DNA of 64,000 nt from Bradyrhizobium liaoningense (GTDB taxonomy: Bacteria > Pseudomonadota > Alphaproteobacteria > Rhizobiales > Xanthobacteraceae), in contig NZ_JAFCJT010000011.1 in NCBI RefSeq assembly GCF_018130785.1, forward strand, positions 124,001 through 188,000. The letters run 5' to 3'. The translations under genes were made by a program, and so were the position numbers. This document shows, piece by piece, positions 17,094-25,462 of this stretch. The stretch's first letter is position 1. Each line of letters opens with the position of its first letter. The notes under the pieces are model-generated. The model was given only the letters and a program-made list of their open reading frames with translations. It did no database searches and was not told the DNA's origin.

Positions 17094-17831
17094 TCAGATC
17101 ATGGCCATGCCGCCGTTGACGTGGATGGTTTGCCCTGTGACGTAGGCTGCTTCGTTCGAACTCAGGTAAACCGCGGCCGCCGCGATGTCCTCGGGCGTCC
17201 CCAGGCGAGCGGCCGGAACCTTGGTCAGAATCGTCTCGCGCTGCTTGTCGTTGAGCGCATCCGTCATCGGTGTCTTGATGAAGCCCGGCGCGATGCAGTT
17301 CGCTGTGACGCCCCGCTTGGCGTATTCGGCACCCAACGTCTTGATCATGCCGATCAGGCCCGCCTTCGACGCCGTGTAGTTGCCCTGCCCGGGATTGCCG
17401 GTAACGCCGACCACCGAGGTAATGGCGATGATGCGGCCGAAGCGCTTTCGCATCATCAATTTGGTGGCGGCACGCGCCAGGCGGAAGGTCGCGGTCAGAT
17501 TGACGTTGATGACCTCCTCCCAGTCCTCGTCGCGGAGCTGCACAAAGAGATTGTCGCGGGTGATACCGGCATTGGCGATGAGGATGTCGACCTGTCCCAT
17601 CGCAGCTTCCGCGGCGGGCACCAGCGCCTCGACCTCGTCAGCCTTGGAGAGATTGCACGGCAACACGTGGGTACGCTCGCCGAGCTTGCCGGCAAGCTCA
17701 TCCAGCACTTCCTTGCGCGTCCCTGAGATCGCAACGGTGGCGCCCTGCGCGTGCAGCGCCTGCGCGATCGCGCCGCCGATGCCGCCGGTCGCGCCGGTGA
17801 CGAGCGCCTTCTTGCCAGTCAGATCGAACAT
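17094..17831 (-). CDS. fabG: 3-oxoacyl-ACP reductase
   Basis: FabG is the NADPH-dependent ketoreductase of fatty-acid synthesis. The 245-residue short-chain dehydrogenase has the cofactor motif TGATGGIGGAI, NAGITRDNLF, the catalytic serine in AITSVVG, and YTASKAG with the catalytic Tyr-x-x-x-Lys. It ends VTGQTIHVNGGMAMI, characteristic of FabG. The start at 17831 follows GAGGAG at good spacing. It lies 11 bases after fabD, so the pair is co-transcribed. Confidence 0.98.
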   Translation of the reverse strand: MFDLTGKKALVTGATGGIGGAIAQALHAQGATVAISGTRKEVLDELAGKLGERTHVLPCNLSKADEVEALVPAAEAAMGQVDILIANAGITRDNLFVQLRDEDWEEVINVNLTATFRLARAATKLMMRKRFGRIIAITSVVGVTGNPGQGNYTASKAGLIGMIKTLGAEYAKRGVTANCIAPGFIKTPMTDALNDKQRETILTKVPAARLGTPEDIAAAAVYLSSNEAAYVTGQTIHVNGGMAMI

Positions 17832-17842
17832 TGAGTACTCCT

Positions 17843-18802
17843 CTAGGCCTGCTTCGCAGCGGCCAATGCATCCTTGGCGGCGGCAATATCGTTCGGTCCG
17901 CCGACTGAAACGCCGACAGCGCCGTCCGCAATGCGCTTGACGAGACCAGACAGCACCTTGCCGGCGCCGATCTCGAAGAAACGCGTGACGCCCTGCCCGG
18001 CCATGTAGGCAACCGACTCGCGCCAGCGCACCGTGCCGGTGACCTGCTCGACCAGGCGGCGGCGGATCTCGTCGGGATCGGTGATCGCGCTCGCCAGCAC
18101 GTTCGACACCAGCGGCGCGGCCGGCGCCTTGATCGTGACCTTGGCCAGCGCCTCCGCCATGGCGTCGGCGGCCGGCTGCATCAGCTTGCAATGGAAGGGC
18201 GCGGACACCGGCAGCAACATTGCGCGCTTGGCACCCTTGGTCTTGGCGATCTCGACGGCGCGATCGACCGCAGCCTTGTCGCCGGAGACGACCACCTGCC
18301 CGCCGCCGTTGTCGTTGGCGGCCTGGCAGACTTGCCCCTGCGCCGCCTCGTTGGCGACCTCCATGGCGGCTTCGTAGTCGAGGCCGAGGAGAGCAGCCAT
18401 CGCGCCGGCGCCAACCGGCACGGCCTTCTGCATTGCGAGACCGCGGGTGCGAAGCAGCCGCGCGGTATCAGAAACCGTCAGGCTGCCGGCCGCCGCCAGC
18501 GCCGAATATTCACCGAGCGAGTGGCCGGCGACGAACGCCGCATCCCGTCCCACGGAAAACCCGGCTTCGGCCTCCAGCACACGCAGGGTGGCGACAGATA
18601 CCGCCATCAGCGCCGGCTGGGCGTTCTGGGTGAGCTGGAGGGTTTCGGCCGGACCATCCCAGATGATCGCCGTCAGCTTCTCCCCGAGCGCGGCATCGAC
18701 CTCGTCGAACACGGCGCGCGCCACTGGGAATGCGTCGGCCAAGGCCTTGCCCATACCAACCGCCTGGGACCCCTGCCCCGGAAATGTGAATGCTGCCGTC
18801 AT
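17843..18802 (-). CDS. fabD: malonyl-CoA:ACP transacylase
   Basis: FabD loads malonyl groups from CoA to ACP. The 319-residue protein begins TFPGQGSQAVGMG, has the active-site serine in VAGHSLGEYSALAAAG, and a histidine in LPVSAPFHCKLMQPA. Length is normal for the family. It is the first gene of the minus-strand fatty-acid cluster, and the 302-base gap to the divergent diguanylate cyclase gene should hold its promoter. Confidence 0.98.
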   Translation of the reverse strand: MTAAFTFPGQGSQAVGMGKALADAFPVARAVFDEVDAALGEKLTAIIWDGPAETLQLTQNAQPALMAVSVATLRVLEAEAGFSVGRDAAFVAGHSLGEYSALAAAGSLTVSDTARLLRTRGLAMQKAVPVGAGAMAALLGLDYEAAMEVANEAAQGQVCQAANDNGGGQVVVSGDKAAVDRAVEIAKTKGAKRAMLLPVSAPFHCKLMQPAADAMAEALAKVTIKAPAAPLVSNVLASAITDPDEIRRRLVEQVTGTVRWRESVAYMAGQGVTRFFEIGAGKVLSGLVKRIADGAVGVSVGGPNDIAAAKDALAAAKQA

Positions 18803-19104
18803 CGGCGCTCCCCTGGATCGCTCGAGCAGTTGTCTTCGAGAACCGGCAGCCGACTACGCCCGGCCCGAGCCTTGGTTCCCGATCGTGCTCCAAAGGGGGC
18901 GTAGACAACGACCAGGGCCGCGCTGTCAAGCCGCGATGGCCCGGAGATAGACGCCCGGCCACAGGCGCTATGCCTCAAAAGCCGCCCGTTGCTGTGCACC
19001 AATCGGGCCTGCGGGGCATCGCTTGCGGGCAAAGCATTTACGCTATCGGGAACTTGGTTCCGTCACTTAAGAGGCCATAAATTCAGCTCCCCTAGGTTGC
19101 CGGC
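18803..19104. other. divergent intergenic region fabD / diguanylate cyclase
   Basis: 302 bases between divergently transcribed genes. No credible frame. It should contain promoters for both directions, but I do not see a clear operator or other motif. Confidence 0.45.
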
Positions 19105-20361
19105 ATGGCAATGATGGTCCCACAGACGTCCACCGTTTCCGCTTCGGCCGGGCACCCGCCGCGGCCGTGGCCTCCTTTCCATGCCAGCGTTGAATGGCTG
19201 CTCGCCGGCCCGCGTCCGCAGCCTGACGACATCCACAACGAATTGCTCCAGCAGCGGACCAACAAGACCAGGACGCTGGTGGTGGCCATACTGGCATCGC
19301 TGCTGATCGCATCGCTTGCCGCCACGCTGACCGGCGCCGCATGGGCTTATGCCTGGGTGCTGGCGGAGCTGGCCCTCGGCAGCACGCGCATCTGCCTGAT
19401 GATGAGGGCCCTGGCACGGGCGAAGCGAGACCGGCGGGCGCCGGTGAACGTCTCGCCGATCTGGGCGGGGCTCGCCTCCGTCGTCCTGATTTCCGCCGGC
19501 TGCTACCAATGCGTCGCGTCTGATGTCATGCCGCTGGTGCTGATGGCCGGCATCGGGCTGGCGAATCTCGTCGGCGGCATCGCCTCACGCAATGCCGGTA
19601 CGCCACGCTACGGCATACTCCTGATCTGCATCCTGACGCTGCCCTTCGCGCTCGCCACGATCCTGTCGCCGGTGCCGTTCCTGTTCATCATCGGCTTGCA
19701 AACGCCGGTCTATACGGCGGGGATGATTTTCCTGCTGCTGGAGAACCACAAGATCCTGCTCGACCTCCATCATTCCGAGCGCAACAACCGCCTGATGGCG
19801 CATCACGACCTGCTCACCGGCCTTCCCAACCGCGCGCTCAACCAGAAGCTCTTCGCCGAGATGCTCGACGGCCCGTGGCCGGAAGCCGCGTCGGAAAGCT
19901 CGAAGCTCACCGTGTTCTGCGTCGATCTCGACGGCTTCAAGGGCGTCAACGACAGGTTTGGACATGCAGCAGGCGACGCCGTCCTCGTCGCCGTGGCGAA
20001 GCGCCTGCGCGCCAGCGTGCGCGACGTCGATTTCGTGTGCCGGCTCGGTGGCGACGAGTTCGTCGTGCTGCTGCCTGACATCACCGAGCGCGAAGCCGTC
20101 ATCGTGGCCGAGCGGATCATCTCGCGCGTCTCCGAACCGTTCGAGTTCGCGCCGGCGGCCTGCGTGGGAGCCAGCATCGGCATCGCGTCAGCGCCGCGTG
20201 CCGGCACCACCGCAGACGAGCTGCTGAGCGCAGCCGACCGCGCGATGTACGAGGCCAAGCGCCGCGGCAAAGGCGATTTCGTCATCCATCGCAGCGTCGA
20301 GTTCGTCGCCGAGGTCGTGCCTCTCGTCCCCTTCGCTAAAACGCCGGCGCTGGCCTGCTAG
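19105..20361 (+). CDS. membrane diguanylate cyclase (GGDEF)
   Basis: A 418-residue protein with about six hydrophobic helices (roughly 56-212) and a C-terminal GGDEF domain (about 228-395). The catalytic motif GGDEF is intact at 315-319. The phrase HDLLTGLPNR opens the domain and VDLDGFKGVNDRFGHAAGD carries the metal and substrate site. RDVD at 306-309, exactly five residues before GGDEF, is a proper inhibitory I-site, so product feedback is expected. It should make cyclic di-GMP in response to an unknown membrane-sensed cue. The 3' end overlaps the convergent desaturase gene by four bases. Confidence 0.93.
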   Translation: MAMMVPQTSTVSASAGHPPRPWPPFHASVEWLLAGPRPQPDDIHNELLQQRTNKTRTLVVAILASLLIASLAATLTGAAWAYAWVLAELALGSTRICLMMRALARAKRDRRAPVNVSPIWAGLASVVLISAGCYQCVASDVMPLVLMAGIGLANLVGGIASRNAGTPRYGILLICILTLPFALATILSPVPFLFIIGLQTPVYTAGMIFLLLENHKILLDLHHSERNNRLMAHHDLLTGLPNRALNQKLFAEMLDGPWPEAASESSKLTVFCVDLDGFKGVNDRFGHAAGDAVLVAVAKRLRASVRDVDFVCRLGGDEFVVLLPDITEREAVIVAERIISRVSEPFEFAPAACVGASIGIASAPRAGTTADELLSAADRAMYEAKRRGKGDFVIHRSVEFVAEVVPLVPFAKTPALAC

Positions 20362-21383
20362 AATCCTCCGGCCGTCTGATTGGCGTCGACCTCCGACCCA
20401 GCCTGCGCGCGGCGCGCGCTGTTGACCAATTGCCCCGGCCGGTCGTCACGATTCGGCTTCGCCGTCGCGAGCCGCAGCACCGCGGCGTAGCCCGGCTGCA
20501 CCTCCATGCGGCCGGCGTGCCGGCTCGCACTCAGCAGGCGATGCACCTTCGGCAGATTGTAGCAGGGCACGTAGAACAGGAGATGATGCTCGAGGTGATA
20601 GTTCACGTAGTACGGCGCGATGAACAGCCGCTCGAGGAAATTCGCATGTGTGGTGCGAGTGTTGCGCAAGGGATCGCTGCTGTCGGGCACGACGGCGTGC
20701 TCGGCGATGTTGCGGATGCGGGTGATGACCATCATCCAGGTCAGCAGCGGCACCAGCCATAGTAACGGATAGGCCCACCACACGCCGGCCGCCGCGAGTG
20801 CTGCGAACATCGCGGCATTGGCGAGGCATTGCGGACCGAGCTTCTCCCAGAAATGCGTGGCGCGCCGGCGCCACGACCAGTCCTTCGGACCGAGTGCATT
20901 GAAGAGTTGTGCCTTGCGTTGCTGGTAGCCGGTCTGCCCCGTGATGTCGCGGATGAACTTGCGGCGATAGCTCAGCTTCGTGATCGGAAACGGCGCCGAC
21001 AGCACGAGATCGGGGTCGTCCTCCTGCTGGGTGCGCGCATGGTGCTGAAGGTGATAGCGCCGGTAACTGCGCGTCTCCGCGAAGAGAGGATAGGCGCAGA
21101 ACCATTGGCTCAGGGCCAGATTGGTCTTCTCGTCGGCGGACAGGCAGCCATGCGCGCCGTCATGCATCAGGATCGCGAGCCCAAGCTGGCGCGAACCGAT
21201 GATGGCAACGGCGAGAATATAGGTGACGGGGTTGGGCCACCACGCGACCAGGGCGATCGCACCAATGATCAGCGCCCAGGCGTGCGCAATCAGCGCGACT
21301 CCTTTCCAGGTCACGCGCTGGCGCACGTCGGCGAGTTGGTCGTCGGTCAGGAAATCGCGTGCACGCATGCGAAGTGCGGTCAT
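20358..21383 (-). CDS. membrane fatty acid desaturase
   Basis: A 341-residue integral membrane di-iron desaturase. The three histidine clusters are present: HDGAHG, HLQHH and NYHLEHH, separated by hydrophobic helices (WALIIGAIALVAWW, ILAVAIIGSRQLGLAILM, then two more near 185-225). Such enzymes introduce double bonds into membrane lipid acyl chains or related substrates. The substrate position cannot be read from sequence. It lies three bases after a TetR gene on the same strand, so the regulator most likely controls it. Confidence 0.9.
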   Translation of the reverse strand: MTALRMRARDFLTDDQLADVRQRVTWKGVALIAHAWALIIGAIALVAWWPNPVTYILAVAIIGSRQLGLAILMHDGAHGCLSADEKTNLALSQWFCAYPLFAETRSYRRYHLQHHARTQQEDDPDLVLSAPFPITKLSYRRKFIRDITGQTGYQQRKAQLFNALGPKDWSWRRRATHFWEKLGPQCLANAAMFAALAAAGVWWAYPLLWLVPLLTWMMVITRIRNIAEHAVVPDSSDPLRNTRTTHANFLERLFIAPYYVNYHLEHHLLFYVPCYNLPKVHRLLSASRHAGRMEVQPGYAAVLRLATAKPNRDDRPGQLVNSARRAQAGSEVDANQTAGGF

Positions 21384-21386
21384 GGC

Positions 21387-22091
21387 CTAACCCTCCTCAT
21401 TCGAATTGCCTGATGCGTCGCGCTCGTCGACCAGACGGAGCCGCGCGGTGTCGCTCGCTGATTTCGCCTGCTCGCCGAGGACACGCAGCATCTCGTCGCA
21501 TAATTCATCCGGCGACCGGCCCATGGCGTAGCCCTCGAGGATGACGCCGATGGCGACGGCCCAGAACCGCCGCGAGCTTTCGTCGGGCGCGCGCAGGGAG
21601 CGCCAGCCGTGCCGCGCGACCTGGCTCGCATAGGCGCGTGCGCCTTCACTGTGCAAGCGCTCGATGGTGCGCTCGACCAGCGGAGCAAGATCCTGGCGCC
21701 GCCGCGTCAGCGTCAGCGCCTCGGCGAAGAAGGCGACCGAATCGCTCGCCGTCACGGTCTCGGCCAGCGCATGGGTGTATTCCCGCGGCGTGCGCGCTTT
21801 CAGCGCCGCCTGCTCCGTCGACCGCGCCAGATACAGGAGTTCGCGGCAGGCGCATTCGACGAACAGCGCCTCCTTGGTGCGGAAGTAATAGGTGATCTGG
21901 CTCGGAAACGCGTCCGCGGCGGCCGCGATGTCGGTGATTGCCGTGCCCGACAGCCCTCGCTCCCGAAACAGTGGGCTCGCCGCGTCCAGCAGCATTGACC
22001 GCATCTTGCGACCGGCCGAGCGCGTGGCGCGCACAGCATGCTTGGGGTCGCCAGCGGCCTCAAACGGCTCATGGACCGACTTTTCAGCCAT
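21387..22091 (-). CDS. TetR-family regulator of the adjacent desaturase
   Basis: A 234-residue TetR-type repressor. The N-terminal helix-turn-helix (about 30-75) contains LFRERGLSGTAITDIAAAADAFPSQITYYFRTKEALF, the classical pattern. The rest is a helical ligand-binding domain with no recognisable specificity. It is followed after three bases by the fatty acid desaturase, and a perfect AT-rich palindrome (22106-22142) lies 14 bases upstream of its start. This suggests an autoregulated repressor-desaturase operon that responds to fatty acids or membrane state. The ligand is inferred from context only. Confidence 0.9.
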   Translation of the reverse strand: MAEKSVHEPFEAAGDPKHAVRATRSAGRKMRSMLLDAASPLFRERGLSGTAITDIAAAADAFPSQITYYFRTKEALFVECACRELLYLARSTEQAALKARTPREYTHALAETVTASDSVAFFAEALTLTRRRQDLAPLVERTIERLHSEGARAYASQVARHGWRSLRAPDESSRRFWAVAIGVILEGYAMGRSPDELCDEMLRVLGEQAKSASDTARLRLVDERDASGNSNEEG

Positions 22092-22105
22092 TGGGATCCT
22101 CTCCG

Positions 22106-22142
22106 TTGATTTATTTGTATGCTATACAAACAAATAAATCAA
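22106..22142. promoter_or_regulatory. perfect palindrome, likely TetR operator
   Basis: TTGATTTATTTGT (22106-22118) and its exact inverse (22130-22142) flank 11 bases. The AT-rich block stands out in GC-rich DNA, lies just upstream of the TetR-desaturase pair, and is the natural binding site for that repressor. Confidence 0.75.
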
Positions 22143-22437
22143 GCTGGTGTGGTACGAAAGGACCGGTCGCGCCACCCCGCACCGGGGCCGTCCGGGGCCG
22201 AAACCGCTGCCCGCAACCTTGCAATGCCGGCCAAAATCCGTATAAGCGCGCCATCCGCAGACCCCGGCCGGGAGCTGAACGGACGGTCTCAGCAAATCAT
22301 TCGTGATTTTGGTGTGGCAGGGCCAGTCGGCCCGTCGTCCCGTGTTTCCGCCTTCTGAGCTTAATCCCAGAGTCCTTTCCGAAGGTCTCTTAAGGGCTTG
22401 ACGCCGGGCGATGCGCCAACACGAGGAAAGGACGACA
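22143..22437. other. rpsF upstream region and leader
   Basis: About 295 bases with no credible gene. It should hold the promoter and 5' leader of the ribosomal protein operon. In many bacteria this leader binds S6:S18 for autoregulation, but I could not confirm such a fold by eye. Confidence 0.45.
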
Positions 22438-22944
22438 ATGGCTCTCTATGAGCATGTTTTTCTCGCGCGCCAGGACGCGAGCACGCAGCAGGTCGAAGAG
22501 CTGACTGCGCAGATGACCGGCATCGTCGAGGGTCTCGGCGGCAAGGTCACCAAGACCGAGAATTGGGGCGTTCGCTCCCTCACCTACCGCATGAACAAGA
22601 ACCGCAAGGCGCACTTCGTGCTGCTCAACATCGACGCGCCGTCCGCGGCGATCGCCGAGATCGAGCGCCAGGAGCGCATCAGCGAAGACGTGATCCGCTA
22701 TCTCAGCGTCCGCGTCGAGGAGCTCGAGGAAGGCCCGTCAGCGATGATGCGCAAGGCCGACCGTGACCGCGAGCGTGACGACCGTGGCGGCGGCTTCCGC
22801 GGCGATCGCGAAGGCGGTGGCTTCCGTGGCGACCGCGAGGGCGGTTTCCGTGGCGGCGATCGCGACGGTGGTGGCTTCCGCGGTGACCGCGGTCCGCGCC
22901 GTCCGCGTGACGAAGCTGAAACCACAACGCCGGATGCGGAGTAA
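22438..22944 (+). CDS. rpsF: 30S ribosomal protein S6 with repetitive C-terminal tail
   Basis: The first 100 residues are a normal S6 (MALYEHVFLARQDAS, WGVRSLTYRMNKNRKAHF, ISEDVIRYLSVRVEE), which binds the 16S central domain with S18. The remaining 65 residues are a charged, glycine-rich tail with several repeats of the type GGGFRGDRE, giving a total of 168 where E. coli S6 has about 135. AGGAAAGG precedes the ATG. rpsR follows after five bases. The tail resembles RGG-type RNA-binding segments, a comparison from composition only. Confidence 0.98.
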   Translation: MALYEHVFLARQDASTQQVEELTAQMTGIVEGLGGKVTKTENWGVRSLTYRMNKNRKAHFVLLNIDAPSAAIAEIERQERISEDVIRYLSVRVEELEEGPSAMMRKADRDRERDDRGGGFRGDREGGGFRGDREGGFRGGDRDGGGFRGDRGPRRPRDEAETTTPDAE

Positions 22945-22949
22945 GATCA

Positions 22950-23189
22950 ATGGCTGAAGCTGGTGCACGCCGTCCGTTTTTCCGTCGCCGCAAGAGCTGC
23001 CCGTTCACGGGCGCAAATGCTCCGAAGATCGACTACAAGGACTCCAAGCTCTTGATGCGCTACGTCTCCGAGCGCGGCAAGATCGTGCCGAGCCGCATCA
23101 CCGCGGTGTCGGCCAAGAAGCAGCGTGAGCTCGCCCGCGCCATCAAGCGCGCGCGCTTCCTGGGCCTGCTGCCCTACGTCATTCGCTAA
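22950..23189 (+). CDS. rpsR: 30S ribosomal protein S18
   Basis: A 79-residue S18 with the typical basic start (RRPFFRRRKSCPFTG), IDYKDSKLLMRYVSERGKIVPSRITAVSAKKQ and RAIKRARFLGLLPY. S18 pairs with S6 on the 30S platform. The gene directly follows rpsF and is ended by a strong terminator-like hairpin before the next gene, so S6 and S18 can be made in excess over the downstream products. Confidence 0.99.
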   Translation: MAEAGARRPFFRRRKSCPFTGANAPKIDYKDSKLLMRYVSERGKIVPSRITAVSAKKQRELARAIKRARFLGLLPYVIR

Positions 23190-23198
23190 GACGAATTC

Positions 23199-23234
23199 GG
23201 CCGGCGGCGACATTGCCGCCGGCCGCACTTTTTT
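23199..23234 (+). terminator. rho-independent terminator after rpsR
   Basis: Ten-base perfect arms GGCCGGCGGC and GCCGCCGGCC around a 6-base loop, followed by GCAC and six T residues (23229-23234). It lies 10 bases after the rpsR stop. Confidence 0.88.
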
Positions 23235-23317
23235 GGTTTCATAAGGCTTCCGGGTCGTCCGGTCGCCGATGGTTGGGGCGAGATGCCTCTAACCGCTCGA
23301 AAGGAGCGGGACAGCTG

Positions 23318-24295
23318 ATGATGGCTTTTGGACTGATAGCCCTGATCGCCGGCGCTGCGTCGGCCCTGATGTTCGCCTCGATCGTGTCGGGCGCGCTGAT
23401 CTCGCTTGTCCTGTTCTATCTCGCACCGCTGCCACTGATGGTCGCCTCGATCGGCTGGGGGCCGCTTTGCGCGAGCCTCGGCGGCATCGCCGCTGCGGTC
23501 GGCCTCGGCGCCCTGTTCGGCCTGCCCTACTGCATCGCCTTTGCCGTCACCGTCGCGCTGCCGGCGTGGTGGCTCGGTCATCTCGTCCTGCTCAGCCGGC
23601 GGGTTGGCCCCGTCGCGCCGGAAGCCGCCACCGAGCCGCCGGCCGAGCCCGAGCTCGAATGGTATCCGGTCGGCCGCATCCTGCTGTGGATCGCGGGCTT
23701 CGCCGTGCTGACCACGATCGCCGCCCTGCTCACGCTCGGCACCGATGCCGAGACCATCATCGGCACGCTGCGGCGCGGTCTGATGCGCCTGCTCCGCGCC
23801 ACCGACCCGCAGACATCGGGCGAAGCCGGTCAGTTCGTCGACGCGCTGGTGCGCATCGCACCGGCCGCCGCCACCATCGTCGCGATGATGACGCTCACCC
23901 TCAATCTCTGGCTCAGCGCCAAGGTAACGGCGACGTCGGGTCGCCTGCGGCGTCCCTGGCCGGACATGATGACGGCCGAGCTGCCGCCGATGACGCTGGT
24001 GGCGCTCTGCATCGCGGTCGCCTTCTGCTTCACCGGCGGGTTGCTCGCGATCGTCGCGCAGATCACGACGGCGGCGCTGATGATGGGCTATGCGCTGACC
24101 GGTTTTGCCGTGCTGCATACGCTGACGCTGGCGCTGAAGAGCCGCACCTTCTGGCTCGGCTCGACCTATGCCGTCGTCGTGGTGTTCGGCTGGCCGGTCC
24201 TCGCGATGGTGATCCTGGGCCTTGCGGATGCCGTGTTCGGCTTCCGCGAGCGCTTCCTGCGCAGCCGCCAGCCACCGCCGCTGCCGACCTCTTAA
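23318..24295 (+). CDS. DUF2232 integral membrane protein
   Basis: A 325-residue protein with about eight hydrophobic helices, including two at the N terminus (FGLIALIAGAASALMFASIV, LVLFYLAPLPLMVASIGW) and a cluster at the C terminus. It belongs by sequence pattern and position to the DUF2232 family, which lies between rpsR and rplI in many alphaproteobacteria. The function is unknown. Some family members are fused or linked to cell-wall or sporulation genes. AAGGAG (23301-23306) precedes two adjacent ATG codons, 23318 and 23321. Confidence 0.88.
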   Translation: MMAFGLIALIAGAASALMFASIVSGALISLVLFYLAPLPLMVASIGWGPLCASLGGIAAAVGLGALFGLPYCIAFAVTVALPAWWLGHLVLLSRRVGPVAPEAATEPPAEPELEWYPVGRILLWIAGFAVLTTIAALLTLGTDAETIIGTLRRGLMRLLRATDPQTSGEAGQFVDALVRIAPAAATIVAMMTLTLNLWLSAKVTATSGRLRRPWPDMMTAELPPMTLVALCIAVAFCFTGGLLAIVAQITTAALMMGYALTGFAVLHTLTLALKSRTFWLGSTYAVVVVFGWPVLAMVILGLADAVFGFRERFLRSRQPPPLPTS

Positions 24296-24344
24296 GTTCA
24301 AGTTCGAAAATCCAACTCACCCAACACTTCAAAGGAGAACGAAT

Positions 24345-24947
24345 ATGGAAGTCATTTTGCTGGAACGCGTGAGCAAGCTCGGCCAGATGGGCGAAGTCGT
24401 GAAGGTTCGCGACGGCTATGCCCGCAATTTCCTGCTCAAGCGCGGCAAGGCGCTGCGCGCCACCGCCGACAACCGCGCCAAGTACGACGGCATGAAGGCC
24501 GAGCTCGAGGCTCGCAACCTCCAGTCCAAGGGCGAGGCGTCCAAGATCGCCGAGAAGATCGAGGGCAAGAACATCATCGTGATCCGTCAGGCCTCGGAAG
24601 CCGGCCAGTTGTTCGGCTCGGTCACCGTGCGTGACGTCGTCATGGCGTTCGAAGCCGACGGCGTTTCGCTGGCCCGCCCGCAGGTGCAGCTCGACGCACC
24701 GATCAAGACCATCGGCAAGCACACCATCACCGTCGCGGTTCACCCCGAGGTCGAGGTCGAGGTCAGCATCACGGTTGCGCGCAGCCAGGACGAAGCCGAG
24801 CGCATCAACCGCGGCGAGGACATCTCGACCCGCAATGAGGACCGCGATGCGGCCGCCGAGGCAATCGCCGCCGCCGGTGAGTTCTTCGATCCGGAAGCCC
24901 AGCACGACGACGAGCCGGCGCCGGCTGCGGAAGAGACCGAGAAGTAA
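24345..24947 (+). CDS. rplI: 50S ribosomal protein L9
   Basis: A 200-residue L9. The N-terminal 23S-binding domain reads MEVILLERVSKLGQMGEVVKVRDGYARNFLL split by the usual glycine-rich loop, then a long helix, then the C-terminal domain (LFGSVTVRDVV, KTIGKHTITVAVHPEVEVEV). The last 45 residues are an acidic Ala/Glu-rich extension beyond the usual 150. AAGGAG precedes the ATG. A terminator hairpin follows 25 bases after the stop. Confidence 0.98.
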   Translation: MEVILLERVSKLGQMGEVVKVRDGYARNFLLKRGKALRATADNRAKYDGMKAELEARNLQSKGEASKIAEKIEGKNIIVIRQASEAGQLFGSVTVRDVVMAFEADGVSLARPQVQLDAPIKTIGKHTITVAVHPEVEVEVSITVARSQDEAERINRGEDISTRNEDRDAAAEAIAAAGEFFDPEAQHDDEPAPAAEETEK

Positions 24948-24972
24948 GACCCGCGTTCGCGCAGGTTGCGCA

Positions 24973-25006
24973 GCCCGGCCGCCTCAAGCGGCCGGGCTTT
25001 TCGTTT
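24973..25006. terminator. terminator hairpin after rplI, overlapping the convergent gene
   Basis: Arms GCCCGGCCGC (24973-24982) and GCGGCCGGGC (24988-24997) with a 5-base loop, then CTTTTCGTTTT on the plus strand. The right arm is also coding for the last residues of the convergent thioesterase, whose stop falls in the loop. Confidence 0.82.
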
Positions 25007-25451
25007 TGGCGCCGACGTCCTCGCTCAGCATCGCGATCGAGGCGAGCGCCGTTGCCGTGTGCTTCTCGACGCCGTCGCTGACGCAGAAAACGTCGGCCGC
25101 GACCACCGAGACCTGGCGACCCGGCTTGATCACCCTGGCTCGGCAGATCAGCTTCTCACCGACCGCCGGCGACAACAGATTGAGCTTGTATTCCGCCGTC
25201 AGCGCCGGCTGGCCGCGCGATGTCGCCGCCGCGATCGTCGTGGCGTTGTCCACCAAAAAGGCGGTGACACCGCCGTGGAAGAAGCCGTGCTGCTGGAGCA
25301 GCTCGGGCCGGCGCTCGACCGCAATGGTGCAGGTGCCGCGCGACAATTCCGAGAGCTCGGCGCCCACCAGATTCATGAAACCCTGCCGGCCGACATTGGC
25401 GTGGATGCGCTCGGCTACGGCTGCGAATTCGGGATCTGCTTCGGCTCGCAT
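24984..25451 (-). CDS. PaaI-type hotdog thioesterase
   Basis: A 155-residue hotdog-fold protein. The core motif HGFFHGGVTAFLVDNATTIAA, with HGG followed by a conserved aspartate, is typical of PaaI/acyl-CoA thioesterases, which hydrolyse acyl- or aryl-CoA. I prefer the ATG at 25451, preceded by AGGAGAGG. An ATG at 25466 overlaps the upstream TetR stop (ATGA) and would add five residues. Directly coupled to the TetR gene upstream, so the repressor probably controls it. The substrate is unknown. Confidence 0.85.
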   Translation of the reverse strand: MRAEADPEFAAVAERIHANVGRQGFMNLVGAELSELSRGTCTIAVERRPELLQQHGFFHGGVTAFLVDNATTIAAATSRGQPALTAEYKLNLLSPAVGEKLICRARVIKPGRQVSVVAADVFCVSDGVEKHTATALASIAMLSEDVGAKTKSPAA

Positions 25452-25462
25452 GACACCTCTCC

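Noticed and set aside
22143..22437. S6:S18-binding leader motif before rpsF
   Set aside because: I looked for the expected fold and could not identify it by eye. A covariance search would be needed.
22780..22900. Short repeated units resembling a CRISPR-like array
   Set aside because: They are in-frame GGGFRGDRE codon repeats of the S6 tail, without unique spacers.
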